From: Apiotrichum sp. Y4204
Taxonomy: Eukaryota > Basidiomycota > Tremellomycetes > Trichosporonales > Trichosporonaceae
Direction of reading: 5' to 3'
DNA: 64,000 nt
NCBI GenBank assembly: GCA_025531455.1
Contig: JAMYHL010000004.1
Coordinates: forward strand, 1,032,029 to 1,096,028
Positions 31,392 through 43,093 of this stretch are shown here, in pieces. A program made the translations under genes and the position numbers. The notes beneath the pieces were generated by a model. It did not search any database. It was given only the letters and a program-made list of their open reading frames with translations, and was not told the origin of the DNA. Within the stretch, counting starts at the first letter, position 1, and each line of letters starts with the position of its first letter.

Positions 31392-31735
31392 CGCGTCTGA
31401 TCGACCAGGCGCCGGGGGGGTTATAGACGTATAAATGCGCGAAAGCTCGGGAAGCTTGGAGGGTGGATGTCGCGCTGGCGGACTGTCGACGTGGAGAGGA
31501 AGATGGAGATATCGTGTTGTGTTCGCTTGACGTACTTTTTGGGTGGGTTTTCAGTGTTTTTCACTCGGCACTGGGTGTGACGCGCCAGCGAACGGTTCAC
31601 CTGCCAGTAACCGGCTGTTCCGCGCTCCGCGAGTGACGTCATGGATGGTGTGCATGATATGCTGATACTATGGAAATGTCTCACTAGCCCTTCTGGTCGC
31701 CCTCTCTCGCCTTGTTCTCCTGTCTATATGCTCAT

Positions 31736-32971
31736 CTACGCCTCGGGCTTCTTGAGGATCTTGAAGCCCGACGCGCCAATGTAGCTCAGCCCGCTCCAGA
31801 TTGTCGTGCCAGCCACAACCCATCTGTGTGTCAGTGGGTATATCTTGGGGGCGGAACACATCAGATGAGGAAATGGCTTCACATCTGGACACAATGTGTG
31901 GTTTTCCGCCGCTCGTCAAGCCAGAGACACTCACTGCAGACCATGAAGGCCAGTCGCGACGGCGGGAAACGCGGTTAGCAGCGGGGACACGGTGGTGATG
32001 CCCATCAGCAGCAGCTGGAGCGCAGTGTTGATCTGGCGGGTCAGCACAACGCGGCGAGAGGCACCCACTTTGCTAATCTGCGTCGGCTGAACTTCTGCCG
32101 ACGGCATTGACACGTCAAAGTAGCGTTTGAATGTCCGCTGTGGGTCAGCTCTAAAAGAATGGTTTAGCTCACAGGAGGAGGAAGGGAGATGTAGCGAAGG
32201 TAGAAGGCCCAGAGGGAGAGGGCGAAATCGCGCCCGAAGATAAGGATCGCGAGCGGCACTGTCATTAGTCCAGCTCTCAATGATCTGCGCAGCTACGCAC
32301 GAGGAACGAGGCCCTGGTATGTCAAGCACACGACCAGTGTGGTCATGAGCGTCTTGTCCGCCATCGGGTCCAGGATCGAGCCGAGCACAGATTTCTGGTT
32401 CCAGTTGCGCGCAATGTACCCGTCCACCTGAAGTAAGTATGGGTATAATGCAGACATCCGAGGGGATACTCGGCTGATCAACGGTTCTGACAGCCTTCGC
32501 CCTCTCTTCTACTTACCCAGTCCGAAATTCCACCAGCAACAAGAATCGCCGTCGCGGCCTCATAATTCCCCTGCACGATCGTGTACGCGAGAAAGGGGCA
32601 TGCGGCGATGCGCGCAAGCGTCAGCGCGTTTGGGATTGTATACGGCGACTCGTGGAGCTCCGGGTCCTTCTCCTTCTTCTCCGTCTTCTCTACCTGAGGA
32701 ATTAGCTTTCATCCTAGCTCCATCCCACCTTGTTTTCCACTGCGCGCACAGAGGAAGTGGACAGAAACCGCGATCGCAACAGATCACGAGTTCGGCGGTC
32801 GAGTCCTCTCTGTTCCCTCCTCAGCTCCTGTCTCCGGGGATCCCGCACCGCAGCGAGAGAGAACGCCCGCTGCGCCAGCACCGCACTCGGCAGCACGCGA
32901 AGCTGCGCGCGTGCACCGCCGACGGCGCGCAGGGATACCCGCGGCACGCCGAGGAACACCGATATGGGCAT
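31736..32971 (-). CDS. CRD1: Cardiolipin synthase (CDP-alcohol phosphatidyltransferase), mitochondrial
   Basis: Seven exons: 32971-32729, 32693-32517, 32427-32301, 32258-32173, 32137-32069, 32032-31935 and 31823-31736; introns 35, 89, 42, 35, 36 and 111 nt; 295 aa. The first 75 residues are Arg/Ala-rich without acidic runs, a mitochondrial presequence. '[19 protein letters not shown]' starts the membrane domain. The catalytic motif reads '[27 protein letters not shown]', fitting D-G-x2-A-R-x8-G-x3-D-x3-D. Four or five more hydrophobic helices follow. It joins CDP-diacylglycerol and phosphatidylglycerol to cardiolipin in the inner membrane. The short polar insert between helices ('[18 protein letters not shown]') also appears in fungal Crd1. 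Confidence 0.93.
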
Positions 32972-33617
32972 GGTGTGGATATCGTCGGCGTCAGGAGACA
33001 AAGGCGATGAAGCGCGAAGGCAGGTGTCGAATCGTCAGAAGGCGAGAGAGTGAGGAGAATGCATCGATCTGGACTAGATGTCGTGTGCTCTCAGAATTGC
33101 CCGACTTTTGTGATGGGGAAGACGGGGAAACGCGAATGTTGGTTGGTGATCGACATTCGACTTTACGTAAACGAGGGTTTATTGTTCGCTGGCGCGTTTG
33201 ACGTGACGGCCGTCGCCGCATCGCCATCCGTCGCCGAGGAACAGCAGCGCTGGCCCAGAGCCAGGCACGGGTGCAAGCGCCATACCAAAACAAACAACAA
33301 AAAATCAGCCGGGCCGACAGGGAGCGGCGCCGAAGCATGCGGAGCATCGAGAGAAGAGAGAGACAGAGAGAGATACGAAGAGATAAATAAAAAACGAGTG
33401 GTTGCACGTTGTCCGACGCACACTTCCCCTTGTTGCTCCTTACAACAACAACAACAACACACGCTGCATATAACACTCGCGCAACTCGTTGCCTGTCCAT
33501 CAACACACACACACACGCACGCACCGACCGCCTTTTCGCCGCCTTTTCGCTTCTTCTGTGTGCTTCCCCTGATCGCCTGATCGCCGAATCTCCTGATCGC
33601 CCTCGAACTCTGGCAGG
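32972..33617. other. Divergent intergenic region CRD1 / SNF2 gene
   Basis: This is the shared promoter of two divergent genes. It has an AGAGA-rich patch near 33350-33380 and CA-rich repeats near 33430-33530. No gene is recognised. Confidence 0.5.
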
Positions 33618-36600
33618 ATGGAGTATATTTATGCGCAGACGCCGTCAAAGCGGCGCGACGACGAAAGCCAGAGCCAAAGCCAGAGCCAGAGCCAGAGCCA
33701 GCGAGGATACACCACACCGAGACCAAAGAAGTTTGACCCGTATGCGCTCATAGACCTCACCCAGACGCCGGGCACACCGCCGGCGCGGAGAGTAGTCATG
33801 CCCGCCGACTTTGAGATAGTGGATGCGGATGACAACGACTCGCACCAGTAGGTCTATGCGGTGGAGGACAGAGGACAGAGGACAGAGGACAGAGGACAGA
33901 GAACAGAGGACAGAGTGCACGGTGCGCCGGCCCGTCGCGCATCACGAGCTCGCCGTGACCTCTGGCTCTGAAAACAAACAACAAGATTCCCTCTGACACT
34001 CTTCTAGGCCACCGCTCCTTCCCTCGAGTGCACACAACAAGAGCTCAAAGAACGCATCGCAATACTACTATCCCCCAAACAACTCTCTCAATCCCCACCA
34101 TCCTTCTCGACATTTCCATCATCCAAAGACCAATCACAGAGCACAGCAGTACCCGCAACACTACCCCGGACATCAACACCGCAGCAACATGGAGTCCATC
34201 GCCGTTGACGGTCCAATGGGCTTTGGCGCTAGTATTGGGAAGCCCAAGGCGTCTGCGCGCCCAGCGGCCTCCTCAAGCTACAGCAGCTACATACGGCCCG
34301 CGACTGGATTCGCGGCCCAGCCCGGCACCAGCGTCTTTGACCGCGCAGCGACCAAGAACGGGTACCGCGCAGACGGGTGGCCAGTGTGGGCTGATGAGCA
34401 CAGCGCTGCAGCGCAGAATGGCGTCGGCCCCATTCCACGCGGCAAGGACTTTAGCTCACAGGAGACGAGCCGGCGGGCATCAGACGATGAGGCGGGGGAA
34501 GACTTTGACCTTGCCGCAGCCAAGTTCACCGCGCAGGACTTTGAGACCTGCCAGGGCGACCCCGAAGAGGAGATGCGCGAGCTCCTCGCTGGCGCGGTCG
34601 GTGATGGCGAGGAAGGCGTCGATGAGGGCGAGGAGGTGGTCGAGGGCTTTGCGTCCACCGTCAAACTCATGCCGCACCAGGTCCGTGGTGTGCGCTGGAT
34701 GCGCGAGCGCGAGACGGGTCGCAGAAATGGTGGAATCCTTGCCGACGTAAGTGTGCGTTTGTGGCCCGTATTGACGTCAGGACATGGGACTTGGAAAAAC
34801 TGTCCAGGCGCTCGCGCGGATCGTCGACGGCAGGCATACCTCCGCTGAGAAGAAGACATACAAGGGCGGTACACTGTGAGTGAGCACCTCGATGCGACCG
34901 CTGACAATAGTGTCATTTGTCCCCTCGCTGTCATGGAGCAATGGGCCGAGGAGGTTCGCCAGAAGACCAAGCCTGGTCTGCTAAAAGTCACAACGCATCA
35001 GGGACCGCGACGTGAAAAGCGTAAGGTTGCACCAAAGCCCCCACTAACCGGCAGTTGCGGACAAGCTCCTCAAATTTGACGTTGTGGTCACCACTTTCGA
35101 TGTCCTCTCTTCAGAGTTTGGTGTCTTCGAGGAACAGCAGTCGAAACCGAAGACTGTCTCCAAACCGAACGCCGACTCGGACGACAGCGACTCTGATGAC
35201 GGCAAGAAGAAGAAGACCAAGAAGAAGCCGGCGGCGAAGCGCACGGCACCGCTGTTTGATATCAAGTGGCTGCGGATCATCATCGGTGGGCTGATAATAT
35301 TCTTCGTGTGCTAACAACCAGACGAGGCGCAGAACATCAAGAACCGCAACACCAAGGCGTCGAGGGCGGCTGCAGCGCTCAAGGCAAAATATCGCTGGTG
35401 TCTGACCGGTACTCCGATTCAGGTGGGTAAGGATTTGTCACGTTGGTTAACCCGCCAGAACAACGTCGAGGAGCTCTACTCGCTCTTTCGCTTCCTTCGG
35501 GCACGCCCGCTCGACAACTGGCAGACCTTCAAGGCCCGTGTTGCCTCAGAGGTCAAGGCTGGACGTACGGGTGTGGCGATGAAACGACTTCAGATCATTC
35601 TCAAGGCCATCATGCTGCGCCGGACGAAGAACGCGACGATAGGTGGGTGATTGTGTGGACTTGCCCTGACAACAGACGGCAAGCCGATCTTGAGCCTTCC
35701 TGCGCGCAATGTCGAGGTTGTGGAGTGTCAATTTGATGACGATGAGCGTGCTTTCTACGCTGCGCTCGAGCAGCGGACGAGTCTCACGTTCAATAAGTTC
35801 CTCGCCAGCGGGACGATCATGAGCAACTACACGTCCGTTCTCGCCATGCTTCTTCGTCTGCGCCAAGGTATGTGGGATTCACGGGTATGGCCCCCTCACC
35901 ATAACCATCCTGCATTTTTTTCCCGCTGACCACAGCCTGTGACCACCCGTCGCTTGTGACAAACTCGATGGCCGAGCGGATAGCCGACGAGGACACGAGC
36001 ACTGCCGATGTGGAGGACGAGCTTGCTGGCCTACTGTCTAACCTCGGCGTCAACGGGGAGCAGAAGTGCGAAATATGTTTCGCTGTGTACGTGTGGACTC
36101 TATACTGTCGCTGACAGACAGTCTCAAGGATCAGGATTCCAAGCAGTGTCCTGAGTGTGCTGCCATAGCTGGCAAGACGTCCAAGGGCAAGAAGATTGCG
36201 AACCGTCTTCCGCCCTCAGCGAAGACGCGCAAGATGATTGAGCTCCTCAAGGAAGTGGAGAAGCGCAGCGACGGCGTCGAGAAGACAATCATCTTCTCGC
36301 AGTGGACGTCTTACATGAACATCCTGGAGCCGTTCTTGAAAGAGGAAGGCATTGGTTACGTCCGGTGTGAGTCAGCTTGATGGTTTTTTTTTTTTCCGTA
36401 TTCTAGCTGACACTTCAGACGACGGCACACTGACGAACGACGCGCGCATGGAGGTGCTGCATGCAATCAAAACCGACCCGGAGAAGAGGGTTATCCTTAT
36501 TTCGTTCAAGGCAGGCAGTACCGGTCTCAACCTGACTTGTTGCAACAACGTCATCCTGATGGATATGTGGTGGAATCCTGCTCTTGAGGACCAGGCATTC

Positions 36601-36841
36601 GACCGTGCACACCGTCTGGGCCAGACGCGCGACGTCAATATCTGGAAGCTTACGATTGCGGAGTCTGTCGAGGACCGTAAGTGAGCTCGGTCGAGCAGCT
36701 CTGACCGCAGGCATTCTCGAGCTACAGACGCAGAAGCGCGAGCTCGCAGACGCGGCGCTGAGCGGCACGGCGATCAAGAACACCAAGCTCACCATGGGCG
36801 AGATCATGCGTCTCTTCCAGCGCTACACCGACGATGACTAG
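33618..36841 (+). CDS. SNF2-family ATPase of ULS1/RAD16 type, with SUMO-interacting motif and collapsed RING
   Basis: Twelve exons: 33618-33847, 34008-34746, 34781-34875, 34911-35020, 35055-35285, 35322-35422, 35459-35642, 35676-35867, 35936-36086, 36122-36366, 36419-36676 and 36711-36841; 888 aa. Exon 1 looks like a separate 77-aa gene, but its end splices (160-nt intron, branch CTGAC, end CTTCTAG) in frame to exon 2. Exon 1 has a Ser-Gln repeat and 'YALIDLTQTP' (44-48), a SUMO-interacting motif. Walker A is DMGLGKT (324-330), DEAQ at 469-472; the C-terminal lobe has 'IIFSQWTSYM' and 'AHRLGQTRDVNIWKL'. The inserted RING keeps only C672-x2-C675 and C687-x2-C690. Likely a DNA translocase acting on sumoylated or stalled protein-DNA complexes; no HIRAN domain, so not Rad5. 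Confidence 0.88.
33864..33915. repeat. GAGGACA minisatellite in intron 1 of the SNF2 gene
   Basis: About 7.4 copies of the 7-mer GAGGACA, one unit changed to GAGAACA, lie in the 160-nt first intron. They account for about a third of its length. Confidence 0.9.
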
Positions 36842-37125
36842 TCGCTGTGTTGGGTGGTGCATGTGCACACACGAGTTTCCTGCAGTATGCGTAGAGTGTA
36901 TCCCATAGATTGATGTCGTGTTGTGCTCTGTAGTGCATGCATCTGAAGGTGAATGTGCGTCATCGGTGGCAATCTAGAAGCTGTGGTTGGCTGTGTCGTC
37001 AGCCGCCGCCACCAAGAATCCAATAGAAAACCCAGAGGCCCAGAGCCACTCGGCTACACCCGGCCGACAGCACGAGCAAACCCTACCTACCCTCTCGAGC
37101 TCGCCATCGCCATCGCCATCCAACA

Positions 37126-38252
37126 ATGTCCGACAACCCCACCGCAGAACAAACCACGCCGAACGGCCTGTCCGCGCTCTCCGAATTCCTCAACCTGCCG
37201 CTTACGGGTCCCATCGCGCTCGCCCTTGGTGTCGTGCTCTTTGTGTATCTGTTCAACCGCCCTCCCGAAGTGAAGAAGCCGACCGAAACTCCATCAGAGA
37301 AGAAGCCAGCCTCGAAACTGCTCCCCACTCCCGCTGCGCCGCCCAAGTCCACGTCCATCATGTCGCCGCCTAATGACAACCTCCTTCCGCCTAAGGTGAG
37401 CAGAGGAGTGGACGAGGGAGAGATAGGAAGCCGTGGGAGTGTGGCAATCAGAGGTCGCGTGTTGGCTGGATGGGTACTGTCATCCACTTTGTTTATCGCC
37501 TCGTTGTCTCTGAAGACGAAGGGCAGAAGTGCCCTTAGCTGCCGGGGATCAATCCCGGCAGTGTCTCCACTGCTACAGCGCGCGATCGCAGCGACACCCA
37601 CCCCTCACGTCCCTCCCCACCTCTCCTTCCCAGCTTCACAAACCATCCCGCTAACCGCAGTCGGACCCCATCACGCCCGCCGAGCTGGCGCAGTACAACG
37701 GCAGCGATCCCTCCAAGCCGATCTACGTCGCGATCAAGGGCAACGTATACGACGTGTCCGCCAAGAAGGAGATGTACGGTGCCGGTGCGGGGTACAATGT
37801 GTTTGCTGGGAAGGATGCGAGCCGTGGGCTTGGTAAGTCACCGCGAGCGAGGGACTGAGGGTTGAGAGCGGGGAGCTAGGGGAGTTCGGGCTGCACAGAA
37901 GTGTGCCGAAGGAAGGTGTTGAGTGCCGGCCCACGGACATGAGGCTCTGAGGCCGAGCTATTCGCTGTACTTGCGACCCAACGCGCGCGATTCCTCTCTC
38001 CGAAAACTACCCAGTTATTCCGCTTATACCAGGCATGTCCTCCCTCGACCCGAAGGACGCAGTGGCCGACTACTCGGGCCTGAACGAGGCGCACCGCAAG
38101 ACGCTCGATGACTGGGAGACGTTTTTCCAGAAGGTAAGTAGGGGTTGGTGAGGCAGCGACCTGGGCGCCGGCAGAGGCAGCGGGGAGTACATTATCTCTG
38201 GCGGCCGTGCTGACTGCAGCGCTACAACATTGTCGGCAAGGTCACGCCTTAG
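37126..38252 (+). CDS. DAP1: Dap1/MAPR-type haem-binding protein (cytochrome b5-like)
   Basis: Exons are 37126-37395, 37661-37832, 38033-38133 and 38220-38252, encoding 191 aa. A membrane anchor sits at about 27-45 ('GPIALALGVVLFVYLFN'). A Pro/Lys linker follows, then the cytochrome b5-like fold: 'ITPAELAQYNG', 'PIYVAIKGNVYDVSAKKEMYGAGAGYNVFAGKDASRGL'. The Tyr residues in that last stretch bind haem through the phenolate in this family, in place of the two His of true b5. Dap1 supports cytochrome P450 enzymes such as Erg11 in sterol synthesis and is in the ER. Introns (265, 200 and 86 nt) are long for this locus, and intron 1 holds a strong hairpin. Confidence 0.92.
37539..37561. other. Perfect 8-9 bp hairpin in DAP1 intron 1
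   Basis: CTGCCGGGG (37539-37547) and TCCCGGCAG (37553-37561) pair around the loop ATCAA, with one terminal G-T pair. It is the most stable small hairpin I noticed in the window, located in the middle of the 265-nt intron. Confidence 0.75.
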
Positions 38253-38625
38253 GTGGTCTGCTCGGCCAGTTCAGTATTAGTGTAATGATGCAACGATGAA
38301 ATGCGGAGACATCCTAACCGAGTCTGCGCGCAGTTGACGACTTGCCGAGTGTCATGCGGACAAGAAAAGATGGGGAGGTGGATGGGAGAAGGCTGCGTCT
38401 CTCGAGCGTCTAGTGTCAATTATCGAGCGAGCACTGGAACGAGGCGACGGTGTTCGAGTCGTGGCCATCGTCAATGTCCTCTGCGGATGTCAGAGAGCGG
38501 TTCCAACGCCGCCATTGCCCGTATAACTTCGCGATGCGCTCGGCTCTGCGGATGCGACATTGGTTCCACAGCTCCAACCACTAACATACTCTGTACAACG
38601 ATTACAACCGGAACAGATATACAAC
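38253..38625. other. Convergent intergenic region DAP1 / F-box gene
   Basis: Only 3' flanks meet here; no gene or repeat is seen. Confidence 0.5.
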
Positions 38626-39780
38626 CTAGGCAAAGAACCGCACCTTCTGCGCGACATCCACCTCGGCCGGCCACTTTGCAAACGTCTTCTCGATAAACGT
38701 CTCGCGCTCCACACCCGCGAGGCACGGCACACCCGCGTATTCGACCACACCGTCAACAGCGCACGGAACGACGTCCGGGTCGAGATCGTCGTCATCCGTA
38801 GGGTCCGCGGCTTCCGCAATCGTCTCGAGGAGCTCGTCGTGCGCATGCGCTGAAAACATGCGGCGGAGGTGCCAGCGCACCAGCGGCCCGTGGTTCTCAC
38901 AGCCGGCAGCAACGCCATCGCTCCACGGCCCCCTCGTTGTCGAACATGGGCCAACGCCGAGATTGATCCGCGTGTGTGCGCCGAACACGGGCACCAGATC
39001 CGCCCCCACGTTATAGTACACCACACTCTGGGGTTTCCATTCGCTGAGGAGGACGGCTAGGACACGGGGAAGGAGCACCGGGTCAAAGACGCTTCCCCGG
39101 TTGAGGCGGGACGTAGGATAGTGGATATGCAGTGTATTCGGGCGGAGGCGCGCAACGAGCGTTTCGCCCACGAACGCCGAGCCGCTCCGCGGGCGCCCGA
39201 ACGCCGCCAGCCCACTGTTCACCAGGTGCCGGAACACGGGGGCGGCGAGAGTGAGGGTGTCCACGCCCCCGAAGAGGGTGGGGTGGGCGAGCAGCGCCTC
39301 GGCGACAGTCACGGCGCCGAGGGGCGTTCCGAGCGTGAGGTGCCGGACGTGCGCGAGGGCCGCGAGTTTGCGCTCCGCCGCCGGCGTGAGGCCGCCGGTA
39401 GTGGCTGCCTCGGCGGCGCGCGCCTCGACTTCCCCGGCGGAGAGATAGTCGAGCCCAAGACCTGCGAACAGCCCGGTCCGGGTGGTTTCCGTGACGGTCA
39501 CATTGCGGTAGAGATGGGGCGCGAGGGCCGCATTCCACTCGGCGCTGACGCGCGCTGCGGCCGCGAGATCATGTAGAGGGAGGGCGGCGACGTAGCTGAA
39601 GATGTGGAGCTGGAGTTCCGAGGGGAGGTCGGCCAGGCGGAAGTGGGCGGCGGTAGGACGCGGAGTGGGCTCGCGCGAGCGCGTGTGTGCGAGGAGCGCG
39701 GAGGCCGGGGACGCGGGGCGCGAGCACCGCGGCGACGGGATGTGCGTGTGCGAGAATGTGCGGGTGTGCAGAGTTGTCAT
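38626..39780 (-). CDS. F-box protein
   Basis: A single 384-aa frame from ATG 39780. Residues 38-80 contain 'FRLADLPSELQLHIFSYVAALPLHDLAAAARVSAEWNAAL', a good F-box: LP at the start, helix, and the closing Trp. The rest alternates hydrophobic strands and helices ('HVRHLTLGTPLG', 'GVDTLTLAAPVFRHLV'), reminiscent of degenerate leucine-rich repeats. F-box proteins bring substrates to SCF ubiquitin ligases through Skp1. The C-terminal 90 residues are acidic (PTDDDDLDPD). Upstream codons stay open for 49 more residues but contain no ATG context better than 39780. The target is unknown. Confidence 0.8.
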   Translation of the reverse strand: MTTLHTRTFSHTHIPSPRCSRPASPASALLAHTRSREPTPRPTAAHFRLADLPSELQLHIFSYVAALPLHDLAAAARVSAEWNAALAPHLYRNVTVTETTRTGLFAGLGLDYLSAGEVEARAAEAATTGGLTPAAERKLAALAHVRHLTLGTPLGAVTVAEALLAHPTLFGGVDTLTLAAPVFRHLVNSGLAAFGRPRSGSAFVGETLVARLRPNTLHIHYPTSRLNRGSVFDPVLLPRVLAVLLSEWKPQSVVYYNVGADLVPVFGAHTRINLGVGPCSTTRGPWSDGVAAGCENHGPLVRWHLRRMFSAHAHDELLETIAEAADPTDDDDLDPDVVPCAVDGVVEYAGVPCLAGVERETFIEKTFAKWPAEVDVAQKVRFFA

Positions 39781-42219
39781 GGTGGATGAGCGATGGAGAC
39801 GTCGCGAGTCGGTATATGTACTGGGGCTCTCGAGTGATCGATGCAGCAGCCAGCAGATCGGACAGCCCGACTCCGGTCGTTGCCATGTCGAGGCTCGGCT
39901 ATGAGTGGCGGAAATAGAGCCGGCCAAGAAACGTCATCATCCTCCGGACACCCTCGGGCCGGTTATCTCTATGCATACCCCCTGCGGCGACGTCAAATCG
40001 CAGCGCGGCGTGCACTCGGCGTCGCATAAACCATGATTGATGAAGGCCGCAGGAGTGGAGTATTCGACTCGGGTCGTGTCGCCAGTCTCGGGTGCCCCGT
40101 GGGTCTGTTGCGGTGGGGTCGTGTGCATTCATTGGGGTGGCGTGGTCGTGTGTGGTGGCAGCTTGGCAGCGCACCTCGCAACATGGCGCAATGCAGACTG
40201 GCAGTGGCGCAGTGGGCAACGTCGACGGAACGGAGCTTCAGGTAGCTTCAGACTCACACAGCTCATGATCATGGCGCTGGCCACAGGCTGTTACGAGTTC
40301 TCATTCTCGATACCCCTCCATTCTTCACCAATGCAGGTTGCGGGAGTGCCACGTTGTTCAGGTGCTCTGTTGCAAAGTTCCGGTGGATAGCAGGTTACAA
40401 GGTCGCAAGATTGCAGCAGCCCGCAGGCCTGGAAGGCCGTTGATGACACCGTGGCCAGCTTACATGGGCTGATAGACTCGTGGACTGTCATGTATGCTGT
40501 TCTCCGATATGATGCCCAGCACGCCACACTGCTCGCCATCTCCTACAGCTGACAGTCGTCAAGTCTCCAGCACAGTGGCCCAGCTCTGGGCATTCGACTG
40601 GCGATCCAGATCAGGTATCCCATTCGCCTTCCGGAAGGCCCCAACACAGCTCACCCAGCCCCACGCGTGTCGAGGTGGTGGCCTCGCGGCGTCGTCCTGC
40701 TTCAGCGCGCTGCGTCAGAGTGCGACATATTGTGCGCGGCCATGTGTGAGCTGGGTGTGGGGAGTATCGTTGTGTCACTGTCCAGAGGTTGGATGGGGGA
40801 GCAATCCGATACGGCGTGGAGTACGCAAAGAGCAGCCGAGTGGACCAGATTGCTTCTTATCCATCTGATCGCTCGAAGCCGGGGCAAGCCACTTCGAATG
40901 CTTCCTTCCGAACTCTACGCTCCAGCATCTCAATTCGTTTCTTGTGTCTTCTCGAGTCTGAATCGCTCTCCGAAGTCGATATGATCTGGAATGGAGGGCA
41001 AAAGGCAAGATCAGAAGCCGGGAAGAAGATCAGAAACCGGGAACTCGATTAGGCGTTGATATCGCTGGCTGTGATTGGCCGCGACGCAAGGGGTCCACTC
41101 TGCAAGCCGACAATGATCAACGACTTCAGGTGGGCCGATGTCGACAGAGGCAGTCTTGTCCACATCTTCATCGGCTCTGCTGTTCATCAGCCCATTCATA
41201 TATATCCGGCACTATTGTCCCAAGGATCCACCGAACGACCGACGTACCATCCTCCGTCTTTTCGGCATCGACTCACGCCTGTCTCGGCTCGTGTCGCGTC
41301 TCCATCTGGCATCCGCGAGCGCCGAAGTCTGATGTATAAAGTCACTGCACCCGGCGCGGCTGGATGATACGGAGCTGCACGTCATCACACAGACTCTCAT
41401 CTCAATCAGCATCGTCACATTCGCGTGGCTGATTATCTCGGACCGGCTGGCCGGCTGGCGGACAAGCCATGCCCGGTAGGTTCGGGTCCGCGGCGTCTAC
41501 CGCGATTCCCACACCTCTCACACCAGTAGTCTCACATCCTGCAATTCATGCCGCCCTGGCGTGCCCGCAGCACTGACAGCATAGCGCGCGCGGCGCGTAC
41601 ATGACTGACACGATAGGCACGCTCCGCCGGCGACTTCCGCGCGGGGGTGCCTCGAGTCCGCGCTGGTGGGCGTCGGGCAACTAATGACTCGCCGCTCCAA
41701 CTTTCCTCATCATGGCCAGGGCCAGATGGCGAGATATCCAGCACAACTGTCATGGTACACGCTGACACCATGACACCTGACGTTTGTTGCTGTTGCACCG
41801 TATTCCGGTTCCCAGTTGACATCCCGTTATATGGGTGATAAGCGTTTGCCGCCTACCTGGACCCGCCCGCCCGTCATGTCTTGGGTGGTGTGCATGTGAC
41901 GTCAAGGAGTGGGGTCACATGCGCCGCCGACGTCCAGCCCTCCAGCCCTCCCCCCGTGATGTAGTCCATCGTAGCTTCCAGTTACAGTTATGTGCAACCT
42001 ATGCAATGCCATTGCTCAGCTTGGAGTTCTTGCATACCCTGCAGCGTCTCTGGTTGCTGGTCACTGGATCGCTGGGCTGGGCGCGCCGATTGCTTGCTCA
42101 GTTTCCCAGGCTATCCTCGCTTCTTCCTCCCAGTGATCAGTCCCAGGTGGCCAGGCTATATAAGGCCGCGAGTAATGCACAAGGTCAGCTGCATCATCCC
42201 ACACAACTCACAAACCATC
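39781..42219. other. 2.4-kb intergenic region, no gene recognised
   Basis: This divergent gap between the F-box gene and the B12D-like gene is long for this locus. Open frames here have no domain match, poor codon regularity and no linked splice sites. A TATATAA stands near the right edge. An unrecognised non-coding RNA or small gene cannot be excluded. Confidence 0.4.
42157..42163 (+). promoter_or_regulatory. TATATAA box
   Basis: TATATAA lies 56 bp before the ATG of the gene at 42220, flanked by GC-rich DNA (CCAGGC and GGCCGCG), so it stands out clearly. Confidence 0.55.
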
Positions 42220-43093
42220 ATGTCTGGCTCTGGCCCCGAACACCACTCGAACATGCCAAAGCGTGGCGGCGAAGTGAGTGAGCACAGGAGGGTGACGACG
42301 GGGTCTGGAGGTTCTGCACTCGGATCCTTTGACCGCCACTCGCCCTTCCTCGCCACCCTTCTACGAGGTCGAAGCTGACCTCAGGTCGACCCGCACAAGC
42401 TCACGTCGCGCGGTAACATTCAGCAGGCGTCCGCCGCGGTCAACCGTTTCGCGCGCCGCGACCCCGCGCTCTACCCACTCAGCTTTGTCATTGTCGGGAT
42501 CGCAGCCGTCACCGGCTACTTCGCGTGCGTAGACCGTAGCATAGGAGCTCGAGATTGAGCTCTCTTCCCGTGCGACACCACTGACAGCCAGCATGAAGAA
42601 GGCATTTGAGCCCGATGCCGAGCGCCGCTTCGCGGACCGCATCCACCCGTGGGAGAAGGAGAGCGAGCACGAGACCGCTCCTGGGTGAGTACATACCCGT
42701 CACGGTCTCGCTTTGGCGTTCACAGCTCATCCCATTTCAGCTCAGTCGCCGAGTTCAAGTACCGCTACAAGGCGCGTGATGGCTCTATGGAGGATGCCCA
42801 CCCGACCATAAACTCGGAGTCTCGTAAGGTGAGTCCCGCGCTGCACGGTGCGACCGTAGCGATAGCTGACGGCGTCCCTTGGTAATGTGTCTGCTTCTGT
42901 TTCTGTCTCTGCCTCTTCTTCTGCTTCTGCTTCTCTCTCTCCTCCTTCACTCCTCGCCGCGTTTATCGCCGCATTCCTGGCCCGGGCTCTATACTGTGCA
43001 TACCTTCTCTCGTTCTGATATTCCCCACCCGGCTCCTACTCACGGCGAGATCTACAGCTCAAGGACGACGTCCCCCACAAGTACCACACGTGA
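42220..43093 (+). CDS. Small B12D / NDUFA4 (MLRQ)-like mitochondrial membrane protein
   Basis: Exons are 42220-42273, 42385-42524, 42592-42684, 42741-42828 and 43058-43093, encoding 136 aa. One transmembrane helix lies in 'ALYPLSFVIVGIAAVTGYFAMKKAFEPDAER'. Short basic N-terminal part, a single helix preceded by 'DPALYPL' and a charged tail with 'PWE' match the B12D/MLRQ family, whose members associate with respiratory complex I or IV. The last intron is 229 nt and contains T/C-rich microsatellite-like DNA (CTTCTGCTTCTG). The role in a specific complex is inference from the short motif. Confidence 0.6.

Noticed and set aside
33618..33851. 77-aa frame ending in TAG as a separate small gene
   Set aside because: A GTAGGT donor, CTGAC branch and CTTCTAG acceptor splice it in frame to the SNF2 gene, leaving no stop in between.
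37539..37561. tRNA T-arm explanation for the DAP1 intron hairpin
   Set aside because: The loop is ATCAA, not TTCRANN, and no other tRNA arms are present.
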